Shown here: positions 18,301 to 30,300 of the stretch, one piece after another
How positions within the stretch are numbered: the stretch's first letter is position 1
How the letters are laid out: every line of letters starts with the position of its first letter
Source of the DNA: JBLIRR01 sp049472395
GTDB lineage: Bacteria; SZUA-182; DTGQ01; JBLIRR01
Length of the DNA: 64,000 bases
NCBI GenBank assembly: GCA_049472395.1
Contig: JBLIRR010000005.1
Coordinates: 124,001 to 188,000 of the forward strand
Direction: 5' to 3'
Notes under the pieces: model-generated
Told to the model about the DNA's origin: nothing
The model's database searches: none
The model's input: only the letters and a program-made list of their open reading frames with translations
Translations under genes and position numbers: made by a program

Positions 18301-21300
18301 GTTTTCCTCTGTTGGTTTTTTACTATCGTGTTTCACATTATTCCGCGTAATATCTCTCTTTTGGACCATGGTGTATGCGGGACGTTCCACCCTTTGATCG
18401 AAGGTGTCCTGAGGGGAAGGTTTACTCTCTCTCATAGGTTTCATAGGAGTAGTTGATGCCATGATCGAAAGGTCACCTTCAAATGAGGGCGTGGCCTGAT
18501 GCGGCAGGTCAACACCCATTTTCTCCAATAGGTCCTCATGAGCTTTAATGACCATAATCTGATCAGCAGGATTCCCCACTACGCGCTCTATTGCCTCCAT
18601 ACCTTCATCAGCTTCAATGGATTCTGCCCCGAGCGCTGTCAGATACTTTCTATATTTCTCTGAGGCTGCAATCCCGACACTTCCCCAAAAACCCCAATTA
18701 ATTATCTTTACCGGGTAAGGTGTCCTCTGGTTAAGATAACGTGCATAGGTATCCTTAAAGGTGCATCCTGCGGTATAATTGCTCTGTCCCTTGTTTCCCA
18801 TAAAGGAAACAGCCGATGAGAAGAACATCATAAAATCAAGGGATTCGCCTTCTACTGCCTTGTATAAGGCCATACTGCCCCTCACTTTTGGAGCCAGGGC
18901 TTCCCGGAAGCTTTTCTCCTCCATGTTCTCAAGGAGCATATCTTTTAGGATAAGAGCGGAGTGAATAACTCCATTGAGTGGCCCGAATTGACTGCGGGCC
19001 TTATCAATTGCCTGCTTCATACTCGCAAGATCAGTGGCATCAGCCTTTATATACAAGACCTTACCACCTTCTTTCTCAATCAGCTTTATTTTTTCCCTGC
19101 GCTTATCGTCAAGCTCACTTCGCCCGAGCAAAACCAATCGCGCCTCTACCTTTTTTGCTAGATAACGGCTTACTTCGAGGCCGATGCCTCCTGCGCCGCC
19201 TAAGATCACATATACTCCCTGATGACGAAAGGCTGTTGTGCCTTGGGAGGAGAGGACCTTCGGCACGAGGGTCCTGGTATATCTTTTACCATCATGTAGG
19301 ATAACCTCTGCCCCGTTGTTGTCTGCCGGTTCACTCCGAATCGCATTGCCAAGGGCCAGTAGTTTATGGCCCGATCCGTTCATCTCTATTCCCATGATGC
19401 TCACGTCAATACAGGTTGCCTGCATCATCGGATATTCATTGGCCATTACCCTTGTAAAACCAAATAAAGTCGATGCATAAGGGTTCATGACATGCACTGA
19501 GGCAAGCTGGTGCGCATCATTGGTGATTACTTTGAGCTTTAAGGATTCTCTGATATGATTATGCCTGCTCAGTGCCTGTATCAGCCTGAGAAGCGAGACG
19601 ACACCTCGCTCTTGGGTATGCTCTAAGGCTTTTAGAGTTTCAACAATGAATTTTTTATCCTGCACTCCTCCGAGAAAATAGATGGTATCGATGCCCGGTA
19701 TATGGCGGATTAAATTATCAAGAGCAGAGGGATCTTCTGTATTAATCTCCCAACAATTCTGTGCATACTGCCCAGTTTCGGTACCTAATCTGATTTCAAT
19801 AATCTCATCCTCCGGATGGGCGGAAATAACCGCTTTTTCAAGCCCAAGGCTATGTATCGGATAGATAATCAGCACCCTCTCCCTCTCATGTGAAAGCTGT
19901 TTCTCATGCAGGGTAAGTAGTAAGGGCTTTTCAGTCCACTGCGGAACATAAAAGAAATCTTGAAAATCGTCTTTTGCTTCTCTCATGGTCACTTCATGGA
20001 GTTTGACGCGAACAAGGCCGGCTTCGTCCAAGAGGGCGACATGAAAACGGCCCTTTCCCAATGCCTTGACATAGGCATATCCTTGTGGTGTAAGGGGATG
20101 GAGTATCTCCACTTTTTCCACTGCAAAGGGCACAAGAGGCCGTGATATGTCCTTATAAAAGCCTGCTATTGTCTGGAGGGCCCCATCCATGAGTGTGGGG
20201 CAGAGGGAGTATGTGGTAAGCTCTTTTTCAAACTCACGGGGAATCATACAATGCCCAAGTGCTTCATCCTCATTGCACCATATCTGTTGTATAGCCTGAA
20301 AATAAAGGCCATAGTTCATGCCAGCCCTTTTAAACCGTTCATAGACTTCCTTTTTTGTTATCCGGCGTGTACAGCGCATGCGTATTTCATCAATGGACAG
20401 TGATTGATCGATTTTTTCAGAAGGAACAGAACTCTGGGCTATCCCCTTAGCATGTACGAGAGGGTGGCCATTTGTGCCGCTTTGAAATTCAAACTGTATA
20501 TGCTCTTCATCCTCCTTTTTTAATATCAGGTGAATCTCTTTTTTCCCCTCTCGCACTGCCAGGGGTCGAAGCCAAACCATCCGGGTAAGATTGAAATTGT
20601 TGTTGATTTGGGAGATGGCCTCTCGTGCCATTTCCATATAGGCAACAGCGGGAAATAGTTCCCGGCCTCTTATTAAATGGTCTTTTACAAGCAGATCGCT
20701 CGCGTGCAGGATCTTTTGAAACACAAGTCCCTCATTTATGCTCAGTGAGGGCACAATGGTATCAATAAGGGGATGCAATGTCTTTATTTCACCACTGGTC
20801 TCTCGCAAGCCTTCTGGTATCCAATAACGCTCTCTTAGAAATGGATATGAATGGAGTGATATGCGATGAGGAGTACCCGAAGGATATAAGAGTCTCCATT
20901 CTATATCCACTCCCGCTGTCCACAGACGTGCAAGTTTGACGAGGTTCTTATTCTGTATAATAACGCGGATAAATTCTTTTCCTTCCTCACCTTCAATAAG
21001 AAGATCTTTTCGTTCTTTGTTGTGCTCTGTGTTGCCTGTAAATACATGTTTGCTCTCAGCTATCCCCTTACAATACTCAATGAGCCTGCTCGACAACTCG
21101 CCCATGTCTGATACCACGAGGGCCAGGCGCTCTTCCATAGCCTCCCGTCCAACTTGCAAGGTATAGGCCATATCAGCAAGGCTGCAGTTGGCAGTGCGTA
21201 TGAACTCTAAAAGCTTTGTTGCATAGGCAGTAAGCCTTTCCCTGTTTTTGGCCGATAGGATAATAATATACGGCGAGTGGCTCTCTATAGTTGGCCGTGC

Positions 21301-24300
21301 AGATGGTTGTGTATATTCCTCGAGAACCACATGGGCATTTACTCCTCCAAAACCGAATGAACTGACGCCTGCCCGTCGAGGGATCGGTTGATTATATATA
21401 TTTTTTAGAGTCTCCCATTCTTCGGTTTTTGCAACGATATAGAAAGGAGTTCCCTCCAATTGAACATAAGGATTGAGTTCCTTGAAGTGGACAGTAGCCG
21501 GTAACTTCTTATGCTGTATTGCAAGAAGCATTTTCAACACACCGGCAATACCTGCAGCTGTTTCAAGATGTCCGATATTTGTCTTCACCGTTCCTATACC
21601 ACAGTGTGGCTCAGTCGGGAACGGTTTCCCCCACTTTGTATACAGTTCTTTGAAGGCTTTCTTTAATCCGTTTATTTCAATCGGGTCCCCCAGACTTGTA
21701 CCTGTCCCATGAGCTTCTATATAACTGATAGTGGCAGGATCGATTCCTGCTTCTTCATAGGCGTGTATGAGAAGCTCTGCTTGTGCATTCGGATTCGGGG
21801 CAGTGAGGGATGTTGCGTGTCCCCCATGGTTTTCAGCAGTGGCCCTGATTAGGGCATAAATGTGATCCCCATCTGCTTCGGCTTTGTGCAGAGGTTTTAT
21901 TAAAATCGCACCAACGCCTTCTCCCCGTGCATATCCATTAGCCTGTTTGTCAAAGGTCTTGCATCGTCCGTCCTCACAGAGCATTCCTGCCTTGCTGAAA
22001 GAAATATGCAAGGTCGGGGTGAGCATGACATTTACACCACCCACTATTGCCATATCACAGTCTCCACTCCTTATTGCCTTCACTGCTCTGTGCATCGCAA
22101 CTAATGAGCTTGAGCAGGCGGTGTCAATGGGCTCACTCGGACCATGGAGATTGAGAAGATAGGATATTCTGTTTGCGGTAATGGAGTGAAACCGTCCTGT
22201 TGATGTCTGGGCTTCGACAGCAATGTTTTTGCGTCCGAGCAGCTCATTGTAATCCGCTGTTGCCACTCCCACAAAAATTCCTGTTTTTGTTCCAGAAAAA
22301 TCCGATGGTTTATATCCCGCATCCTCTATTGTCTTCCACACTGTTTCCAAAAAGAGTCGTTGCTGAGGGTCCATTAATTCTGCTTCTCGAGGTGAGATGC
22401 CGAAAAAGAGCGCGTCAAATTTATCCACCTCTTTCATGAATCCACCCCATTTGACCTTTGTTTTGTCTTTATATTGTGTCCAATCCCAACGCTCTTTCGG
22501 TATCTCAGTGATCAGGTCCTTCCCCTCTTCCAAATGTTTCCAGAAAACATCCAGATTTTCCGACTGGGGCATGACACCACTCATGCCTATGATGGCTAAC
22601 GGCTCATATCTGCGCTCGCAAGGGTCTTTGTGCCCTCTATTCTTTTCTTTGGTCTCCTGTATACTTCTCTTTGTCTCACCGATTGTGTGAAGCCCAGTAT
22701 CATTATGTGGCATCACCTGCTCTCTGGTTTTATCAGTACCGTGAGATGAGGATTGATAATAAGTGACAAAATTTCCCCGGTACTCTGTATAAAGATAGTC
22801 GGCAAACGCTTCTATGGATGGATATTCAAAAAAGATTGGCGGGGTAATCTCAAGAGTATATTTATCATTGATGCGGCTTGCAAATCCCGTGAACGACACC
22901 GAATCAAAACCATAGGCGCTCATATCTTCATCTAAATGGATATCCTCCTCACTTACCTTTAATATATCCGAAACAATCCGGATAATATCCTTTTGTATCC
23001 TTGGACGAAGGTCCCCTCCGCGAGTTTTATCTCTCATTTCATCAGTCTCCTTTAGCTGAACCATTGTGTTTTCTATCTTAATTCCCATTATTTTTCTTAA
23101 TTTTTCACGGTCCCCCTCCGCAACCACGAATTGGCACTCCTGTCCCTGCAATCCTTGTGCAAAGGCGGCAACTCCCGCTTCTGTGGAAAGCGCTTTCATG
23201 CCCATTGTCTTGGCTAAGAATTGTTCTGTCTGCTCATCCACTCTCATTCCGCCCTCTTTCCAGAGAGGCCAGTTAATGGATACACTTATACCTGACCGTT
23301 TCCCTCCTCTTCGAAGGACTTCCCGTCGTGCGGCAAAATTATCCATAAAACTATTTGCATATGCATAATCACATTGCCCGGCATTTCCCATGACTGCAGT
23401 AATGGATGAGAACAGGACAAAGAAATCAAGTGTCTCATCCTTGGTTACATCATCAAGGAAGAGGGTGCCGTATACTTTGGGTGCTATGACTGCTTCTACC
23501 TGCTCCCGTGTCTTCTTAAGGATAAAGGCATCTCGAATAACGCCGGCGCTATGGATAATCCCATCGATTGAATGAAAATGCGCTTTGGTCTCGGCAATGA
23601 GCCGCTCACAATTATCGCGCCGTGACACATCGGCCTGAATGTAAAGCACTTTTGACCCATCATGTTCAAGGTTTCTGATTTGCCCTTCTTTTGCGCTATT
23701 TAAGGGGGATCGTCCTGTCAGTACTAATCGCGCCTTTACAGCCATGGCAAGGTATCGAGCAAAAATGAGCCCCAATCCACCCATACCGCCCGTGATGACA
23801 TAAACCCCCTTTTCTTTTAGTAATTGGGGGATTGTATCCCCTCCACGACTAAACGGTGTAAATTCCCGCATACCCTTCACAAGGCGCTTATCGCCCTCAT
23901 ACCTGACCTCTTTCTCATCATCAGCGCCAAAGCGTACTTCGTGCGCTATGATATCCATTCTGTTTAAGGGCGTATCCATTTCCAGGATTTTATAGATAAA
24001 GCGGGTATTTTCCCTGGAAAGGGTTTTTGCAAACCCGCTCACGGCTGCATAGGCGGGATGCGGGGCATCTTTATCCCGCGCAAACGCATAAAGCATTCTT
24101 ACTTTATCTGTGAGCTTATGGCCCATAAGGGCTTGTGTGAGGTACACCACCGAATAGACACTTCGTTCAAGCTGGGTGGCAAGTACTTTTTCATCTGCCT
24201 GAAATGTATCACTCGCCCACAGATGAATAATTGTACCGGGAAGAAGGCCCTTTTGATTAAGGGCACTCATTACACGCATATAATCTTCCTTGTGTCCGGG

Positions 24301-27300
24301 GTTTACCGTAAAGACAAAATTATCAAACTCCTCATAGTGTTTCCCCGGTTTTACCACAGGGATATGAATATCCTCCGCCCGCTTAAGACTTTTCCTGAGC
24401 GCAACGCGCACGCTTTCATGAGGAGCAAAGAGTATGATAGTGTCTAATGCCCTAATATCCTCAGGAGCCACAGTGAGAGATGCCCGCTCCCATGCCCCTT
24501 TATAATATGAGATGGCTGTGGTATCCTGCCTCTTTAATGCCCTTAATATTACATTGTGCATTCTTACCACTCCATGTCCTGCCTCATCCATAAGCTCAAT
24601 AGTGAATCGTTTCTCTGTGGGAAGATGCCTGGTGTTATCAAGTATCACATGTGCAAAGCATTTTTTCGCAAATGGCCTTAAAAGGTAGACCTTACCAACG
24701 GAGAATGGAAGATAGGGAAGGGGGGAGTCTCCTCCACTTTCGTTGATGAGGCCTAGCAGTGTTTGCAGTGCACCATCCATAAGTGATGGATGAAGAGTAA
24801 AATCCTCGAATTTTTCTTTTATCTGTGCCGGTACTTCAAGTAATGAGAGGGCCTCTGTTTCATTGCTCCAAAGTCGTTTAATTGATTGGAATCGAGGACC
24901 ATATTGAAAGCCCAGTGTGTGAAAGTGCCGGTAGCACTCGCTGCCATCCTTCACCGCGGAACATCTTCTTTTTATGGCATCAATATCAGAGAGAGCATCC
25001 TGATTATTTTCCCCTTGATCATAGAGGGCTTTTCCTTGAGCATGGATTATTGGCTGGCCCTTTCCATCATTCGTTATGACTTTATATGTGACGCCACTTG
25101 TATGCGGAGACAGATTGATATATACGGTGCGGGGTGTGGTTCCGACACAAATGGGCGAGAGCCATACAATGTCCTTGAGTCTTTGTATCTTTTTATCACC
25201 CATCATCTCAGCAGCAGCCAGGGCCATCTCCACTATAGCCACCCCGGGCATTATTTTCTTCTTATTAACCTGATGGTCTTCAAGAAAGAATTCATTCCCC
25301 GTGAGATGCCGGGCAAATTTTCCTTCCTCTATGATCGAGAGAGAGGGATCAATCAAAGGATGATATCGTCCCTGATGGAATAGTTCATCGACAGCACCGC
25401 GTGTTATTGTATCAGTATCAGGTATCCAATAACGCTTCCTTGCAAAGGGATAGGTAGGTAAGGCACAACGGTGGGGGGTATCCTTTTCATAGAGAAGGTG
25501 CCACTCTATGGTCACACCCGCTACCCAGTGATGGGCGATGTCTGCAAGTTTTTTCTCCTTTATAAGTCTCTCTATAAATTTTTTTTCTTCCTCCTCTGTG
25601 GTAAATGCTGCATCTTTTGGTGCATACGCCCTAACCCTTCCTTGATAGAAATCGGGAATCTCCTTTTCCCCTAGAGCATAGTGCATAAGCTTTTCCATAA
25701 GCTCGCGAGTGGTTGATACTATACATGCTAGGCGCTCTCCCATGGCTTCCCTGCCAACTTGAAGTGTATAGGCGATCTCGGGAAGGGAAATGTCTGTCTG
25801 TTTTAAGAAATCTATCATCTTCTGCGCATGCTCTTTAAGCTGCTTTTCATTCTTTGCAGAAAGAACAATAATCTGCGGCTCTTCATCAAGGGACGCAAGA
25901 TGAAGGGCTTTTGAAGAGGCCTTCTTGTATGCATGTGAATAAGACTCGACGATGAGATGAGCATTCGCCCCACCTGCACCGAACGAGCTTATTCCCGCTA
26001 TCAGAGGACGTTCAGGGATTGCTTTCCACTCCATTGTTTCATTTACAACGTAGAAGGGGGTTGTGGTGAACTGAATGTGAGGATTTGTAGTCTCACTGTG
26101 CAAGCTTTTCGGTAGTGTATTATGCTTCATGCAGAGTAAGACTTTAATGAGTGCCGCAACTCCTGCTGCTGCTTCCAAATGGCCGATATTCGATTTTACC
26201 GATCCAATGGGACAGAATTGCCTTTTCTGCATATAGTGGTGAAAAGCCTTAGTTAATCCTGCAATCTCAATAGGATCACCCAGTGATGTCCCTGTTCCGT
26301 GACATTCTATATAATCAATCTGTTCGGCTGATATATGAGCGCGCTCAAAGGCTTTTATAATAAGACGGGTATGTGCCTCAGGGTTAGGAACGGTAAAGCC
26401 GGTGGCCTTTCCCCCATGATTGGTCGAAGAACCTCGAATAACCCCGTAAATATGGTCCCTGTCGTGAATGGCCTTATGCAAAGGTTTTAATAGTACAGCG
26501 CCTATACCCTCGCCGGGTACATACCCTGTTCCATGAATGCCAAAACTTCTGCACCGTCCGTCGGATGAGAGAAACTTGGCCTGGCTGAGATAAATATATT
26601 TACTCGGATGGATGGAGAGATTGACGCCACCTGCAATGGCCATATCACAGTCACCCCTTAGAATGCTCTGGCAGGCAAGATCCACCGCGATAAGAGATGA
26701 TGAGCAGGCTGTGTCGAGGGATATACTCGGCCCCTTAAAATCCATAAAATAGGACACCCGATTTGCAATGGCCCAGTAAATCGATCCTGGCCCGCAATAG
26801 GTGTTATTCAGAAATCCGCCCTGATGAGCAATCAGGGAATATTCATTCCACATTGTCCCCACAAACAACCCAACTGATCTATCCCCATACCGCTGCCTGT
26901 CGCCATATCCCGCATGCTCCATGGTTGCCCAGACACATTCAAGAAGCAGTCGCTGTTGGGGGTCCATTTGTTCTGCTTCCCGTGGTGAGATGGCGAAGAA
27001 AAGGGGATCAAACTTATCTATGTCCCTGATAAATCCTCCCCATTTGCCATAGGATTTATTTGATTTATTCGGATCAGGATCAAAAAACCGTTTATAGTCC
27101 CAACGATCTTCCGGTATTTCTTCAATACAATCCCTTCCCTCAATGAGATTGCGCCAATAGGTATCAAGATCGGGCGCCATGGGGAATCTTCCGTTCATGC
27201 CGATCACGGCAATCTCATATCCTCTTTGAGATGGCGCCATTCCTTGCTGTTGTGTTACCGGATGCTCATCGTGTGTTTCACGAGTATCGTCATCATGGGT

Positions 27301-30300
27301 ATGATCATCATCATCATGATCCTCCTCCTCCCCTGTTTCTTCTATTTCTTCTTCCCTCCTTTCCTCATCCATAATCAGCCCATCCTTTGGGGATTGATCT
27401 TTTAAGTAAGCGGCAAGTTGGTTGATATTAGGATATTCGAAAAGGAGTGTGGGCGGGAGGGTATCATACTTTTTATCAAGCTCACTCATAATATCCTGAA
27501 TGATAATTGATTCGACTCCCAACGAGAAGAAGGATTCGTCCCTTTTTATCTGCCCTTCGCTGCTGCCTATTTTAGAGGCAATTAATGCGGCAAGCCACTC
27601 TTCTATGGCGGCTTTATTCGTGACACCACGCTTTTTCGGATCACTCCCTTTGACTTTTCCTTGCTTCACTTTCCCTTTCTTCACTGATAGTTCGGTCTTA
27701 CCAATTTTTGATTCTGTGAATCGTTTGCCGAGCACAGCCAGTTGACAGGGCCCTTCCTGTTGTATAATCTCGGTAAATGCATCTAATCCTTGTGCTGAAG
27801 AAAGAGCAGGTAACCCCCGTTTTTCGAAATTTTTCTGTGTGTACTCATCAATACCCATCCCTCCATCAGCCCACAGTGTCCAATTGATACTCATACTCCT
27901 GCCGGGGTAGTTATTCTTGGTACGATAATGGATAAAAGAATCGAGAAAACTATTGGCTGCTGCATAATCTGCCTGACCTGCATTTCCCACCAAGGATACG
28001 ATGGAAGAGAAAACAATGAAAAAATCAAGTGGCTCTTGTTGTGTCAATTGATGTATGATCCAGGTTCCTTCTACCTTAGGGGCGGCCACTCGCTGAAAGG
28101 ATGCCCACTGTTTTCTTACCAAAAGCTTATCATCAAGGGTACCCCCTGTGTGTATCACACCATTGATATATCCATAGCGTCCCCTAATTTGTTGGATGAT
28201 CTTTTCCATCTGATCCTGATTCGTCACATCCCCTTGAATATAAGCAATCTCACTGTGATACATCTGAAGATGCTCAATAAGGCGCTTTTTGTCGGGATTT
28301 AATGGAGATCTTCCAATAAGAATGAGAGTCGCCTTCACCGCCTGTGCGATCATCTCGGCTATTTTTGCTCCAATACCACCGGCACCCCCAATCAGAAGAT
28401 ATACATGACCATCTTTTATGACACCCTGGCGGTATTTTTTTGTGGGCAGGAAGAGATCAAAACTTCGAACATAGCGGTTCGTGCCTCGATACGCCACTAT
28501 ATTTTCATCAGAAGGCGATGCACTCTCATCAAGAAGAATACGTGCCTTCTGGGTGAGGGGAGTATCATCATGGCTGAAATCAACGATCTTTATTTTTATC
28601 TTAGGATTCTCCAGCATGATACTCTTAGCAAGACCACCAAGCCCCCCATACACATATCCTTCCCCTGTATCGTCGTTTGTGATTATATGAACATTGCATG
28701 TATTCACAACAATACTTACCTCCTGAGCATTCTGGGCCTTTGTTAAGGCTTTTGCCAGGAAGAAAAGGCTCTGCACCCCTTCTTTATGCTTATTGTTAAA
28801 ATCAAGAGAAGATGAAAAAGAAAGGATTTCCCTTCCATCTGCCCATAGATGGAAGATATCATACCCTGACGAACTTTCTTCCATCCGGGCAGCTATCTTC
28901 TGAAGAATATCTTCATACTCCTGCTCTTTTTCCGGATTGATTGTATAGTGCCCGTTGCTGTGCGCCGCACAAGAAGTTCCCTTGTTCACAAAGAAAACAG
29001 TCCTGTAGTGTCGAGCTATCTCGTGAGAGAGGTCTCTGCCTGCATCATCCTCTAAAATAATCGCCGCGCGTCTTGATACATCGGGAATTGAAGTGTTTAA
29101 TTGTTGTATGACCCACCGGGGCTTATAATAATAGACCTTCTGAAGTGCCGCATGAGTGGGAGGTGATGATGAATCCATGCGGGAAGGCTTGATTAAGAAT
29201 TGATCTGACACTCGTTTAAAAAGCATATCCTGAATCAGGACAATGCACTGTCCCGATGCATCGAAGACGCGCAGCCGGGCTTTGAGATCGGCTCCTTTTT
29301 TTTCAGTATCGGTTTTGTCAAGGCAGACAAAACAGCGGTTGTGCAGTGGACCGAACATGTGTAAGGATTTAATAAAATAAGGGACATAGAGGGTATTATC
29401 CTCTGGAAGCCTTCCTTCACAGTATTCATATGCTAATGCTGCCTGGAATACGCCATCCAGAATCCATGGATCTAAATGCGTCGAGAGGCTTTCTTTCTCA
29501 GATGATCTTTTAAGCTCAACAACGAAGAGAGTTTTGTGCTCCCATATATCTGCAATAACCTGCAATCCTTTGCCATACTGATACCCTATACGTGCTAATG
29601 ACTGATAAAGGTTTTTAATGTCCTGGGAGTGCACATGTGTAAAGCATGAAAGATCAAGGGCTGGTGGGGGACTTGTCTTTGATGAGTCAAATTCACCATT
29701 GCATAAAGAAGTAGTTTCTCTTTGGAGGATGAACCGCTTCTTATGGGGAGAAATGGTAACCTCTACTCGTGTCTCTTCATCAATAACGCATGGAGCCTGA
29801 ATAAGGATATTATGCAATACCCTGACAGGTTGTTTGGATAATTCTTGGGAAGCTGCAAGGACGAACTCGATCATGGATGATGCGGGGACAATAGGTTTTC
29901 CTGTAATAACATGATTGAGAATAATGGAGTCGTGAATTGAGAATCGCCGATGTACATGCACATCTTGTTCAGTATGCGTTTCATGGTGCGCGCGAGCTAA
30001 GGGAGATGTTCCCTGAGGACTCTGTGGGCGCAACCAAAAAGATTTTCTATCAAAGGGGTAAAGAGGCAGGGATAGTGTGTTATAAGTGCCTTCTTTACTC
30101 AGTTTCTCCCAATGAATATCAATACCGTTCATCCATAAATCAAGAAGGCTATCGGTAAATAATTCGCTGATATTTCCTGACAATTTAAGATGTACTGTGC
30201 TTTCTACCGGTAAGGGAGCCTTAAAAGCTCCGAATTCATAAAACGCTATATCGTCAAGGGGGAGATAGGCAAGAGTATCTTCAGGAAGAATGTTTTTTAT

